IMG/VR virus record: IMGVR_UViG_3300029267_004162
Span: 186,001 to 250,000 of that record
Length of the DNA stretch: 64,000 nucleotides
Origin: a virus
Reading direction: 5' to 3' (one strand)
Below are positions 33,636 through 41,366 of the stretch, in pieces. Made by a program: the position numbers and the translations under genes. Numbering within the stretch: position 1 is the stretch's first letter; the number at the start of each line of letters is the position of its first letter. The notes under the pieces were generated by a model. The model ran no database searches, had not been told where the DNA came from, and worked only from the letters and a program-made list of their open reading frames with translations.

Positions 33636-34708
33636 GTTCTCATGCGATTGAAGTCATAACCATTCCTAAGGTGAAAAAACACCCTAACGCGGATACCCTG
33701 GGGTTGGTCGATATTTGGGGTTGGTCCTGTTGTATACGGCTGAATGATTTTAAGGAAGGCGATTTAGCCGTCTATATTCCACCTGACTATATGGTACCTG
33801 ATATTGAGGCATTTCAGTTCCTAAAGGACTCCAGTAGTGACCGATGGCGTCGGATTCGGGTACGTCGATTTCGCGGGATTTTGTCGCAGGGTTTAGTATG
33901 GTTTGCACCGGAGGGCACCAAAGAGGGTGATGATGTCATGGAACTGATGGGTATCACCCGCTACGAGCCGCCTCTTCCGACGAGTTTCAACACAGATAAT
34001 GAAACTGGCCCACATGGTTACTACCCCAAGTATGATGTCGAGAATTACCGCCGCTATGGCAGCGGTATCTTTGTTGAGGGTGAAGAGATAGTAGTAACCG
34101 AGAAGATTCATGGTTGTAACGCTCGGTTTGTTTGTACTCTCCCCAAGTCAGATAAGACTTGGCCAGATGGTACTCCGATAGGTCCTTGTGACGCTGCCTT
34201 CCCCAACGAAAGTGAAACACTAAGGATGTTCTGTGGTAGTCGAACCAATTGGAAGAAAAAGGACGAAAAGAGTCCCTGGTGGCAAACCCTCCAACAAAAT
34301 CCGGCTATCGAAACCTGGTGTCGCGCTCATCCTGGACTGGTCCTTTATGCTGAGGTGTACGGGCAGGTTCAGAGTCTCAAATATGGAGCAAATCGTAATC
34401 AGTTCTTTGTAGCAGTTTTTGATATACTTGATCTGGATGGGAATTGGTTAGAATTTGATGAAGCCTTCACCCTTGTTTCAGAGGTGCCGGGATTGAATTG
34501 GGCACCTGTGGTTTATCGGGGTCTCTGTAATGAGGAAGTTCTTGAGCTGGCGGAGGGGGACAGCCTTATCCCAGGGGCAAACCACCTTAGAGAAGGCGTG
34601 GTGGTTCAACCAATTAAAGAGAGACGCGATAATATGTGTGGTCGGGTAAAGCTCAAAATTGTGAGTAACCAATATCTCGAGGGTAAGAAAAGTCATAGGG
34701 GAGCTTAA
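33632..34708 (+). CDS. RNA ligase, DRB0094/Rnl-like
   Basis: 358 residues. Motif I EKIHG gives the adenylated lysine K158; motif IIIa/IV-like GLVLYAEVYG and motif V-like EGVVVQP...VKLKIV follow at the usual distances. The N-terminal 110 residues are an extra beta domain as in the DRB0094-type RNA ligases. In a phage it would repair host anticodon-nuclease damage to tRNA or seal RNA, which fits the tRNA genes just downstream and their group I intron. A terminator follows. Confidence 0.85.
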   Translation: MSSHAIEVITIPKVKKHPNADTLGLVDIWGWSCCIRLNDFKEGDLAVYIPPDYMVPDIEAFQFLKDSSSDRWRRIRVRRFRGILSQGLVWFAPEGTKEGDDVMELMGITRYEPPLPTSFNTDNETGPHGYYPKYDVENYRRYGSGIFVEGEEIVVTEKIHGCNARFVCTLPKSDKTWPDGTPIGPCDAAFPNESETLRMFCGSRTNWKKKDEKSPWWQTLQQNPAIETWCRAHPGLVLYAEVYGQVQSLKYGANRNQFFVAVFDILDLDGNWLEFDEAFTLVSEVPGLNWAPVVYRGLCNEEVLELAEGDSLIPGANHLREGVVVQPIKERRDNMCGRVKLKIVSNQYLEGKKSHRGA

Positions 34709-34789
34709 CAAGCAGACGGATGTAGGGAACGCCGCCGAATCCAGGCGTGACAATCAGCAGAGCTGATCCGGTACCGGCGCGGGTATCGG

Positions 34790-34848
34790 GAGTGGTAAGG
34801 GTGAGGAATTCCGCCCGAGGCCCAAGCCCTTACCACTTATTTTCTTTT
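34790..34848 (+). terminator. rho-independent terminator of the replication block
   Basis: An 11-base stem AGTGGTAAGGG / CCCTTACCACT (34790-34800 and 34826-34836) with a structured loop, followed by a T-rich run to 34848. It closes the rightward block just before the tRNA region. Confidence 0.85.
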
Positions 34849-34859
34849 TAATTCGTTAG

Positions 34860-34980
34860 GAAGGAATGATGCTGTGGCTACATAGCGTGCTGGCTCGGCC
34901 ACTGGAGAGCGGTATACCCGCCTGTAGGAAAACGAGTGCTGCTTGTACAGCCGGTAGGAGTCCGGCCCACAACTTTAATG
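34860..34980 (+). other. structured tRNA-like remnant upstream of tRNA-Lys
   Basis: Between the terminator and tRNA-Lys. A hairpin GCCGG-TAGGAGT-CCGGC has the size of a T-arm (5-base stem, 7-base loop) but not its consensus; GCTGTGG before it could pair with CCACAAC after it in 6 of 7 positions. The D and anticodon arms do not fold normally. The short string ATTCGTTAGGA occurs at both borders of this element (about 34855 and 34994). It may be a decayed tRNA or a small structured RNA. Confidence 0.3.
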
Positions 34981-35046
34981 GAAGGAGTCACTCATTCGTT
35001 AGGAGAAGTAATGGGATTGTAGCTCAGTTGGTAGAGCAACGGCCTT

Positions 35047-35658
35047 CAGGAAAAATAGGAGCCTTCTGTGTGGAAGATCGAGAGGGTTGTCAGTGCCAGT
35101 CCTTACAGCTTCGCTGTTGTAAGGAAGCACCCTAGCTTATGCACATGATTACGTGCCTATGCACAGGGTCGTCATGGAGAACATGATCGGTAGACTTCTC
35201 GATTCCGATGAAGTGGTTCATCAAGAACGGGAACAGGAAGGATAATCGACCTAAGAATCTGGAACTCCTGTCTAACGCCGAACACGCTAGGAGACATGGA
35301 TTTGACCAGAAACAAAAGTGGTGCGATTTCGTCTGTCCTATTGTGGTGAATCGTTCTCAAGAAAACACAATCGAACTCACCTAGGGAAGGGGAGGGGAGA
35401 TTGTACCTGCTGTAGCAGGTCTTGTGGAACCTCTTTCGCTAGAAAGAGAAATCTTCAAAGTGCAACTGCAGAAGTGGAGAGTGCCATATCGGGGAACGTC
35501 GTAAGAGTGTACAAGAAGTATGCTCACGATAATCCCGAGGAAACCGTCTGACGCGGGATCCGTAGAGGCCATACGCACTCAGCCTGAGATGGTTAAGAGA
35601 TGGTCCAGCCGACAAGCCAGCCCTAGTGTTGGTGGTTATGGAAACATGATGTCGGATG
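35047..35658 (+). ncRNA. group I intron in the tRNA-Lys anticodon loop (612 bases)
   Basis: Boundaries come from the restored anticodon loop. The 3' part has the conserved S-type element AAGAGATGGTCC (about 35594-35606), whose GGTCC can pair with GGATC (about 35556) as P7; a P9-like stem CCGACA/TGTCGG follows, and the intron ends in G. P1 can form between exon GGCCTT and intron GGAGCC with a closing T-G pair. The middle holds HNH remains. Secondary structure was judged by eye. Confidence 0.85.
35153..35551 (+). pseudogene. frameshifted HNH homing endonuclease inside the intron
   Basis: Three frames in succession read as one HNH homing endonuclease: first MHRVVMENMIGR and SDEVVH (frame 1, to 35221), then KNGNRKDNRPKNLELLSNA (frame 2, from 35223), then YCGESFSRK with a CxxC zinc finger to the stop at 35551 (frame 3, from 35339). 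The breaks match a two-base loss between the two histidines of the HNH motif and a one-base loss inside the CPYC finger. The catalytic histidine pair is destroyed, so the enzyme is dead unless these are sequencing errors. Confidence 0.85.
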
Positions 35659-35710
35659 TTAAGCCGTGAGTCGTGGGTTCGAGCCCCACCAGTCCCAATT
35701 ATAAATCTTC

Positions 35711-35783
35711 AGGACCGTAGCTCAGTGTGCAGAGCACCGCCCTCTTAAGGCGGGGGTCGCAGGTTCAAATCCTGCCGGTCCTA
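35711..35783 (+). tRNA. tRNA-Lys(CTT)
   Basis: Complete cloverleaf: acceptor AGGACCG/CGGTCCT, D-arm GCTC...GAGC, anticodon arm CCGCC-CTCTTAA-GGCGG (anticodon CTT), T-arm GCAGG-TTCAAAT-CCTGC, discriminator A, no CCA. With the split tRNA-Lys(TTT) it covers both lysine codons. Confidence 0.95.
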
Positions 35784-37340
35784 TTTGGGGTCATACGTCT
35801 TCTGGGGAATGTCATCCTGCGGTCTTGTCAAAATTGTAATGCCTCATTTGATATTTCTGAAGCCGAGGTGGCTCGGGGGAGGGGGAAGTATTGTTCTCAA
35901 GCGTGTTATAAAGAGTCCTTCTTAGAGGAGAGGCTTTGTCAATGTGGAACAAAGTTTAAAACCAAAAAGGGGAAACGGGGTCGTAAAACTTGTTCTAATC
36001 GGTGTGCAAAATCCAGAGTATTGAGCGAAGAAACTCGCGATAAAATTAGCAACACCTTATCTCGAGGAGAGCATCAGAAGAAGAGGGGGAAATACACCAA
36101 AAAATGTCACCGCTGTAAAACCTTATTCGAAACATACTCTTCTAAGAGCCGTCTTTGTGGGAGTTGTAAGCAATCTAAAAAATGCAAGGTCTGCAACCGG
36201 GATTTGGTCCAAAAAGAGTGCGTGTGGTGTAAAAAAGCAGTTAGCCAAAAGCCCTTACCTAAGCGGTGCCGCAATAAACGAGGGGCCAAGCTGTTGGTAG
36301 AAATCTTGAATCTAACTCAGGACAATAACCAACAGCTCTGTGAAGACTTGGGCGTGGATTTCGTAGTGGGGAAATTGGCTATTGAATACCAGAACCCAAA
36401 GTATCCCTATTCCACAGACAACGACCACGAGGATCAGTTGATGTCGCGGGGGTTTGTTCCTCATCCGATTAGTTGGAGTTTGGAGGGGGAACCTGATTCG
36501 AAAGAGCGTTTGCGGCTGGAAGCCGATATCATTGATTTTTGTGCGGCCAACGATAATCCGTTTGTATTCACATACGACAAAATCGCTTTTCAAGACCAAT
36601 ACGCCCGTTTACAAAAGACTACTTCCCTTAAAGGCTTCTGCTATTGTAGAACGGCCATGGAGTGGTACCACAAACATCTGTGGACAATGAAGACGTCCAG
36701 AGCCGAAGTTGATCCCATATCCTATTGGCGGTGCAACCCGGCGAAAATAACCGCCAATAGAATAAAATACGCCAATTTGTCTCCAACTTCCCTACGTCGC
36801 TATTTTAAGCTTTTTGACATGGTTCCAACCATGTTCCAGGATTCATTAGGTAAGCGAATGGCCCTCATGGTTGACGGGCCGGAGATAGTGGACCCCTTTG
36901 CTGGTTTTGGTGGTCGAATGTTGGGGGCTTGTGCTATTGGGAAGACATACACTGGATTCGACATCAACCCCTGGACTTGTAGTGCTAACGTTATCATGGC
37001 TAAGGAAATGGGGCTAACCGGCGTACGTATTCATCACGCTGATTCTTCTCAGATGGATCCCGTTGAATGTGACGGAGTAATTACTAGTCCGCCTTTCTTC
37101 AACAAGGACGAATACGGGGATGGGGGCTATGATTCGCTTGAGCAATATCAACGCGCGATTCATGAGACGTTCAAGCGAATCACTCTCCGGGACAAGGCCA
37201 TCTTGGATTTCAAGCCGGTTCAGGGGTGTTCTTTAGATGATTTTGTCGCGGCCCTGCCGTATCGGGTCCAGAAGATAGAAGAAGTGAATTTCGGGGGGTT
37301 GGGCCGTAAATCTATACACCACTGGGTGGTGGCCTGCTAG
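35727..37340 (+). CDS. multi-zinc-finger protein fused to an amino-methyltransferase
   Basis: The N-terminal part has four cysteine clusters: CQNC...CSQAC, CQCG...CSNRC, CHRC...CGSC, CKVC...CVWC. These resemble fingers of homing endonucleases. A middle domain (about 190-280) looks nuclease-like (KLAIEYQNPKYPYSTDNDHED). The C-terminal 150 residues have methyltransferase motif I DPFAGFGG and motif IV SPPF. The start is unresolved: the frame runs open back into tRNA-Lys(CTT) (GTG 35727), with no ATG, GTG or TTG between the tRNA end and the first finger; an ATG at 35809 with GGGGA before it is in another frame. Translation may begin at CTG 35802 or need a frameshift. Function may be selfish modification near the tRNA cluster. 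Confidence 0.72.
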   Translation: MQSTALLRRGSQVQILPVLFGVIRLLGNVILRSCQNCNASFDISEAEVARGRGKYCSQACYKESFLEERLCQCGTKFKTKKGKRGRKTCSNRCAKSRVLSEETRDKISNTLSRGEHQKKRGKYTKKCHRCKTLFETYSSKSRLCGSCKQSKKCKVCNRDLVQKECVWCKKAVSQKPLPKRCRNKRGAKLLVEILNLTQDNNQQLCEDLGVDFVVGKLAIEYQNPKYPYSTDNDHEDQLMSRGFVPHPISWSLEGEPDSKERLRLEADIIDFCAANDNPFVFTYDKIAFQDQYARLQKTTSLKGFCYCRTAMEWYHKHLWTMKTSRAEVDPISYWRCNPAKITANRIKYANLSPTSLRRYFKLFDMVPTMFQDSLGKRMALMVDGPEIVDPFAGFGGRMLGACAIGKTYTGFDINPWTCSANVIMAKEMGLTGVRIHHADSSQMDPVECDGVITSPPFFNKDEYGDGGYDSLEQYQRAIHETFKRITLRDKAILDFKPVQGCSLDDFVAALPYRVQKIEEVNFGGLGRKSIHHWVVAC

Positions 37341-37362
37341 GTCTTGTTAGGTTTTTGTTGTA

Positions 37363-37392
37363 TTGACAGATACCCCCCTCTTATGGTATAAT
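37363..37392 (+). promoter_or_regulatory. sigma-70 promoter P3 (rightward)
   Basis: TTGACA at 37363-37368, 18-base spacer, TATAAT at 37387-37392. The flanks resemble P2 (TATTGACA upstream, ATGG-AATA around the -10). A palindrome TCGGATGTCCGA lies in the leader at about 37453. It starts a new rightward unit after the methyltransferase fusion. Confidence 0.85.
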
Positions 37393-37550
37393 GGAAATAG
37401 TGAAAGACATTTTATTAAGAGGTTTGGAACAGGTCGCAAGCCAAGCGGTAGTTCGGATGTCCGAGGATGTCCAGTCCTTGTTATCGACATTATGGACAAA
37501 TCGATAACTTTCTGAGCTATTCGCTGTTCCCTAAAACCAGGAGGTGCAAT

Positions 37551-38462
37551 GTGTGTGGCCCTTATGGACACGCGTTCGTAAGTGAGATTCCCGTCCAAAC
37601 ACCGGATTTGGATGGTAACTTCGACGATGTTGAAGGAGATGGTGAAACGGGCAACCCAGTCCCTGTCGCTCCAGATAAAAACCTCCCTAGTGACGGGGCG
37701 GTGGGACTTGCGTTGGGAGATGAGCAAAAGAAGACCAGTCGGTCCGAAGCTGCTCGTAAAGCCTGGGAAACCAGAAAGAAACTGTATGGTCCCGGTGGAC
37801 GAAAACCGAGATCACTGGTATTACCCAGTGGTCAGGTGTTCTTACCTGGGTACCCTGCTTTGAACAGTCATCATGAAATTCTTACCCGGCATTCTTTGTC
37901 TAATCAAAGACGAAGACGCAGGGCAGGATGGGTTCCATGTGGGCTCCATGTGCATGATGGTTCTCTGCTTCTTCAAAACAATCGTGGCCACTCCACCCTT
38001 CCTCTCGCTGATGTTGATATCAAATGTGCCGAGCAAAATTGGCTCACTAGTATGCGGGGTGGGGGATTGTGGGATTTCGTAGCGTTCCATGGTGGTCGTC
38101 TCCAAGACAAATGGGAATGGATGAAAGAATTCCACAGGTGGTTGGATTTGCCGTTTGTCTATGGGCAGCTCAAGGGTAGGGTCGCCAAAGACAACTATGT
38201 CAAGATGCTGGAACTCCAGGTTTATCTTGATGTCGTGCAAGGAATAACCATGCCGGGGGCTGTGCTCTATACTCAGGCCCACATAAGGGGAGACATCTAC
38301 GCAGAGTTAGATGAGGTGTGTAAAAAGCAAGACACACTGAAAGTGGTTCAGCAGAAATTGGCTAAAAGCATGATACAACTTTGGGGCCGCGATCCGATGG
38401 AAGCCGCTGACACTTTGGTAGATCACCCCAATGACTTTATTGGTGAGCATGTTCTTAACTGA
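37551..38462 (+). CDS. 303-residue protein of unknown function
   Basis: Start at GTG 37551 behind AGGAGG; an ATG at 37467 is possible but lacks a Shine-Dalgarno. Acidic N-terminus, a Lys/Arg-rich stretch (about 70-130) with the KTSRSEAARKAWETRKK pattern seen in phage regulatory or homing-associated proteins (NUMOD-like AT-hook type), and a globular C-terminal 170 residues with no recognised fold. First gene after promoter P3 and the last before a cluster of strong hairpins, so it is probably a monocistronic unit expressed at high level. Confidence 0.65.
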   Translation: MCGPYGHAFVSEIPVQTPDLDGNFDDVEGDGETGNPVPVAPDKNLPSDGAVGLALGDEQKKTSRSEAARKAWETRKKLYGPGGRKPRSLVLPSGQVFLPGYPALNSHHEILTRHSLSNQRRRRRAGWVPCGLHVHDGSLLLQNNRGHSTLPLADVDIKCAEQNWLTSMRGGGLWDFVAFHGGRLQDKWEWMKEFHRWLDLPFVYGQLKGRVAKDNYVKMLELQVYLDVVQGITMPGAVLYTQAHIRGDIYAELDEVCKKQDTLKVVQQKLAKSMIQLWGRDPMEAADTLVDHPNDFIGEHVLN

Positions 38463-38466
38463 CATT

Positions 38467-38517
38467 CGACGAGCGTGGGCGGGCAGTGTTTCCCCGGACA
38501 CGTCTGCCCCCTCGTCG
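38467..38517 (+). other. strong hairpin H1 after the 303-residue gene
   Basis: CGACGAG (38467-38473) pairs with CTCGTCG (38511-38517), with GGGCAG/CTGCCC inside. Not followed by a T-run, so perhaps an RNA-stabilising or processing stem rather than a terminator. Confidence 0.55.
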
Positions 38518-38533
38518 GACGAATCATTTACTT

Positions 38534-38579
38534 GGGGAGCAGGGTTGGCATCACAAGCCCCTGCTCCCCACTCTTTTTC
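38534..38579 (+). terminator. rho-independent terminator H2
   Basis: GGGGAGCAGGG pairs with CCCTGCTCCCC around an AT-containing loop; a CTCTTTTT run follows directly. It ends the P3 unit. Confidence 0.9.
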
Positions 38580-38585
38580 GCCTCG

Positions 38586-38630
38586 GGATAGAGTAGGGCA
38601 TCCACGTACCTACCTCGCCCTGCTCTATCC
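38586..38630 (+). other. long hairpin H3
   Basis: GGATAGAGTAGGGC (38586-38599) pairs with GCCCTGCTCTATCC (38617-38630) with one mismatch. Followed by a C-run, so not a standard terminator; with H1 and H2 it makes three hairpins in 165 bases. Confidence 0.6.
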
Positions 38631-38690
38631 CACCCCCCCCCTTCGGTAATGGAAGTGACTCGGCCAATAAGAGAGGTACCGGAGATTCGC

Positions 38691-39197
38691 ATGAAGATCA
38701 GTTTAAAATTAACAACTGCTAATTTGAGACGATTGACCCCGGATCAAGTGCAAACGTCTTTGAAAATGCTAGAAGCCCAAGCGGATCAGATTCGTAAGGA
38801 TATGGATAGGAATCAAAGGCTACTGGGCCATCTAAACGATCAAATAGGGGATTGTGTAAGTGTAGCTCGTTTACTCCGAGATATCGTGTGGATAGGAGAA
38901 AAACCTGTTGTTGTGGACTCCCGGCTGGATGAAACTTGTCTATCTAGTCCTTTTCCTCAGAATAAACGTTTCGGTATCGTGAGGAAAGACTGGAATGGAC
39001 AGGGAGTAACGGGGTGGACTCTTGATATTTACTTCCCAAACACTCTTCACGCGAATACGTGGCTGGGGCCGGGTTGGCGTCGAAAAGAAGCAATAGAATA
39101 TGCCAAACATTGGGTTGTGAAAGATCGCGTTTTCTGTCGGCAATTCGCAAAAGATCATCCATCACTGACTGTCTTAAAATCACGTTCCAAAATGTAG
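38691..39197 (+). CDS. hypothetical 168-residue protein with coiled-coil start
   Basis: The ATG at 38691 follows GGAGATTCGC; an ATG 14 codons earlier lacks a Shine-Dalgarno. Residues about 15-60 form a coiled coil (MLEAQADQIRKDMDRNQRLL), then a globular part. Function unknown. Confidence 0.65.
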   Translation: MKISLKLTTANLRRLTPDQVQTSLKMLEAQADQIRKDMDRNQRLLGHLNDQIGDCVSVARLLRDIVWIGEKPVVVDSRLDETCLSSPFPQNKRFGIVRKDWNGQGVTGWTLDIYFPNTLHANTWLGPGWRRKEAIEYAKHWVVKDRVFCRQFAKDHPSLTVLKSRSKM

Positions 39198-39244
39198 GAC
39201 ACCACAAGAAGCAGCAAACACGTGGGCAGCGTTACAAGAGGACT

Positions 39245-39340
39245 ATGAGCGGCTGTCAGTTGGGAATTGTAATGATTGGCCTGTTGCTTGCCTTTGGGTC
39301 TAGGTTCATCGGGGCGATTGTGAGTGGACTACTTAATTAG
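39245..39340 (+). CDS. 31-residue membrane micropeptide
   Basis: ATG after AGAGG. The product is one hydrophobic helix (QLGIVMIGLLLAFGSRFIGAIV). Similar to other single-span micropeptides of this phage. Confidence 0.45.
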   Translation: MSGCQLGIVMIGLLLAFGSRFIGAIVSGLLN

Positions 39341-39351
39341 GAGTAGGTGCG

Positions 39352-39867
39352 ATGAAACTACAAGTTGAGTTGGATGATACCAAAGAATTCACCGGGGGTT
39401 GGAGTATGGATCAAATCCCTGTTCTTTCGGCACTCCGCGCAGTCACTTTCGTGGATAAACTCAGTATCCTGGAATTCGGAACAGGAAAGAGCACTGAGCT
39501 TCTAGCAAAATTGCTCCGCGACAAGAGCGTTGACTACCGCTATGTTAGCTATGAGAACGACCCCACCTTCGTGTGCCCGGATTCCTCAATAGAGACAATC
39601 TTCTGGGAAGTCTTTCCGGCTCAGATTGTTGACGGTATATTTGACCTCATCATCAATGATGGCCCGAATGGGGTTAGACGAAAACTATGGTATGAGTTAC
39701 ATCGTAAAAATGTGAGGCCAGGGACGGTTCTGCTGCTGGACGGTTTTTACCACTACGTAGAATTTTTGGAAGCCTTGGATTTGAACTACACCTATGAGAT
39801 CCTCTCTGACCATGTAGCGAAAAGGGGAACTTGTTGGCGTGTGGTTAAGGTTCTGAGTGTGCGATGA
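39352..39867 (+). CDS. class I methyltransferase-fold protein
   Basis: 171 residues. LSILEFGTGKSTELLAKLL is the S-adenosylmethionine-binding motif I region; DGIFDLIINDGPNG could be the following acidic motif. No catalytic NPPY or PC motif, so the target is more likely a small molecule, RNA or protein than a DNA base. GGAGTAGGTGCG precedes ATG. ATGA overlap with the next gene. Confidence 0.65.
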   Translation: MKLQVELDDTKEFTGGWSMDQIPVLSALRAVTFVDKLSILEFGTGKSTELLAKLLRDKSVDYRYVSYENDPTFVCPDSSIETIFWEVFPAQIVDGIFDLIINDGPNGVRRKLWYELHRKNVRPGTVLLLDGFYHYVEFLEALDLNYTYEILSDHVAKRGTCWRVVKVLSVR

Positions 39868-40097
39868 GTTGCCAGGCCGCTTTTCAACCGGGTGATGAAG
39901 CGTACGCTTTTGATGGGTTTGCTTGGGTTCAGGCAGGCGGAGACCAACCCGACCAGAATCGCCAGTTTTGGAAGAAGGCAAGGGTGATAAAAACCAGCAT
40001 CGACAGTTTGAATCGCTCTATTACAGATGTGGTTTTTCTTGACGAGAATCGTAGATCTTGTAATCACCTCTCTCATTCACTTAGGAGGCCCGCTTGA
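39864..40097 (+). CDS. hypothetical 77-residue protein
   Basis: Small SH3-like beta pattern at the start (FQPGDEAYAFDGFAWVQA) suggests a compact beta barrel. ATGA overlap upstream and overlap with groES start downstream. Unknown. Confidence 0.6.
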   Translation: MSCQAAFQPGDEAYAFDGFAWVQAGGDQPDQNRQFWKKARVIKTSIDSLNRSITDVVFLDENRRSCNHLSHSLRRPA

Positions 40098-40396
40098 AAA
40101 CGAAAAAGAAAATGGAGACCTTGATTCCTCTTGGAGAACGGGTACTCATCCGGAAAGACGAGAACAGAACCACCACCAAAGGCGGAATTGAGTTACCTGG
40201 TTCTTTGGAAATTCCCACCCTAACTGGTCGGGTAGTAGAAATATCAGCCAAGGTAGACAGTGACCCCGACTACCCAATCAAGCAGTATGACAGGGTTCTT
40301 TTTAATCCGCAGAACGCGGTGCCTGTTGGATTCGAGGCCGATGACAGACTGATGGTGGTTCAGGTTCAGGATGTTGTGGCTGTTTTTACCAATTGA
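40094..40396 (+). CDS. GroES-like co-chaperonin
   Basis: 100 residues from TTG (GGAGG upstream). IPLGERVLIRKDEN at the start, the mobile-loop GGIELPGSLEIPTLTGRVVEI and the VLF strand are Cpn10 features. The mobile loop is the part that docks on GroEL. A phage co-chaperonin, as in T4 gp31, would refit host GroEL for a large capsid protein. No groEL in this window. Confidence 0.87.
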   Translation: MKTKKKMETLIPLGERVLIRKDENRTTTKGGIELPGSLEIPTLTGRVVEISAKVDSDPDYPIKQYDRVLFNPQNAVPVGFEADDRLMVVQVQDVVAVFTN

Positions 40397-40410
40397 TCTA
40401 GGGGATCGAA

Positions 40411-40476
40411 ATGGCAATCGTAAATTGCATACTATGGTCCTACTCACCACAAATCTGTGCTTGTTTTCGTGTTTAG
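40411..40476 (+). CDS. possible 21-residue peptide
   Basis: ATG behind AGGGGA, ends at TAG just before the Shine-Dalgarno of the next gene. Might be a leader peptide. Weak evidence. Confidence 0.25.
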   Translation: MAIVNCILWSYSPQICACFRV

Positions 40477-40490
40477 GTAGGAGGACACTC

Positions 40491-41159
40491 GTGTCACGGG
40501 AAACGTTAAGCGAACTATCACGATCCGCCATCCATGAGGAATTGGGAGTCTGCGCACGGGACCTGGTAGGTCGTCCTCACCAATTGCCGCCTGATTCACC
40601 TTTTCTGGCTATCCTGGAACGGGAGAATCTTTTGGTAGAGGAATTGCGCCGCCGTGGTCGTCTTGTGGCCAAGCCTGAATCTGACTGGAAATGGCCAAAA
40701 GATTCCTCTCAACACAGAGGGGTATTTGCTGCGACTAGGGAAAATTTAGTTGAGTTTCGGGTAAAATATGGCTTCGGTGTGAGTGGGGACTCTTGTTGTA
40801 ACTGTGGTATTACCGTTAATCTGCCTGGGTGCCAAGCCGGGTGGTTTTGTCCGATCTGTGGTCATTTTACCTCTCAGAGTTTCAGTGATTGCCTTCCATT
40901 AATTGATGAGCCAACCTTTGGTCCCGATAAGGTTACCATTTTGACCGCCTGCAATGAGGCTAACTGGATTCAAGGTGAATGTGAAGCTGGTCGTCTTAGA
41001 CCTAGTGGTGAAAATTTCCATGACTATTACGATTCATTGAAGCCTTACCTGGATCGGTTGAAACCTGGGGTCTATTGTGATAAAACACACGGGTTCAAAT
41101 TTGATTTGGAGTATAGCCCTCAAGAGGAGAAGACATGTTCGCTTGGTGGAATGATGTAG
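40491..41159 (+). CDS. zinc-ribbon protein, 222 residues
   Basis: GTG 40491 behind AGGAGG. Helical first part (SELSRSAIHEELG; LLVEELRRRGRLV) and a zinc ribbon CCNC...CPIC at about 99-126. The second half is unrecognised. The helix-plus-zinc plan suits a nucleic-acid-binding protein. It overlaps the next small gene at its 3' end. Confidence 0.62.
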   Translation: MSRETLSELSRSAIHEELGVCARDLVGRPHQLPPDSPFLAILERENLLVEELRRRGRLVAKPESDWKWPKDSSQHRGVFAATRENLVEFRVKYGFGVSGDSCCNCGITVNLPGCQAGWFCPICGHFTSQSFSDCLPLIDEPTFGPDKVTILTACNEANWIQGECEAGRLRPSGENFHDYYDSLKPYLDRLKPGVYCDKTHGFKFDLEYSPQEEKTCSLGGMM

Positions 41160-41260
41160 CAACATGCGGTGATATCTGTGTTGGGATAGGCGGTACTCTT
41201 ATCCGAGGGGTGTTTCGGTTTTACCGGAGGATAGAAAATCGTGGATGGAAGTGGCAATGA
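41135..41260 (+). CDS. 41-residue protein
   Basis: ATG after GAGGAGA, a strong Shine-Dalgarno, inside the end of the zinc-ribbon gene. Trp-rich with a basic C-terminus (RFYRRIENRGWKWQ). Translation looks likely; function unknown. Confidence 0.5.
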   Translation: MFAWWNDVATCGDICVGIGGTLIRGVFRFYRRIENRGWKWQ

Positions 41261-41366
41261 CAAACGAATCGATAGCATTGGTAATTCGGCAGTCGGTAGG
41301 CTCGTAGTACAGGAGATAGACCGGCGGGGCATGACTCTACCGACTGAAGAAGGAGTGGAGAGGGAA

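Larger units (their letters stand above)
35013..35697 (+). tRNA. tRNA-Lys(TTT) split by a group I intron
   Basis: Exons 35013-35046 and 35659-35697. Joined, they give a full cloverleaf: acceptor GGGATTG/CAGTCCC, D-arm GCTC-AGTTGGTA-GAGC, anticodon arm ACGGC-CTTTTAA-GCCGT, T-arm GTGGG-TTCGAGC-CCCAC, discriminator A. The anticodon TTT is interrupted after its first base. The exon ends in T and the intron in G, as group I splicing needs. CCA is not encoded. It lies 14 bases before a second lysine tRNA. Confidence 0.93.

Noticed and set aside
35318-35551. Stand-alone 77-residue zinc-finger gene in the intron
   Set aside because: It is the third-frame remnant of the broken HNH gene; the upstream parts lie in other frames.
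40411-40476. Attenuator-type leader peptide
   Set aside because: The 21-residue frame has no run of regulatory codons and no alternative hairpins; kept only as a low-confidence peptide.
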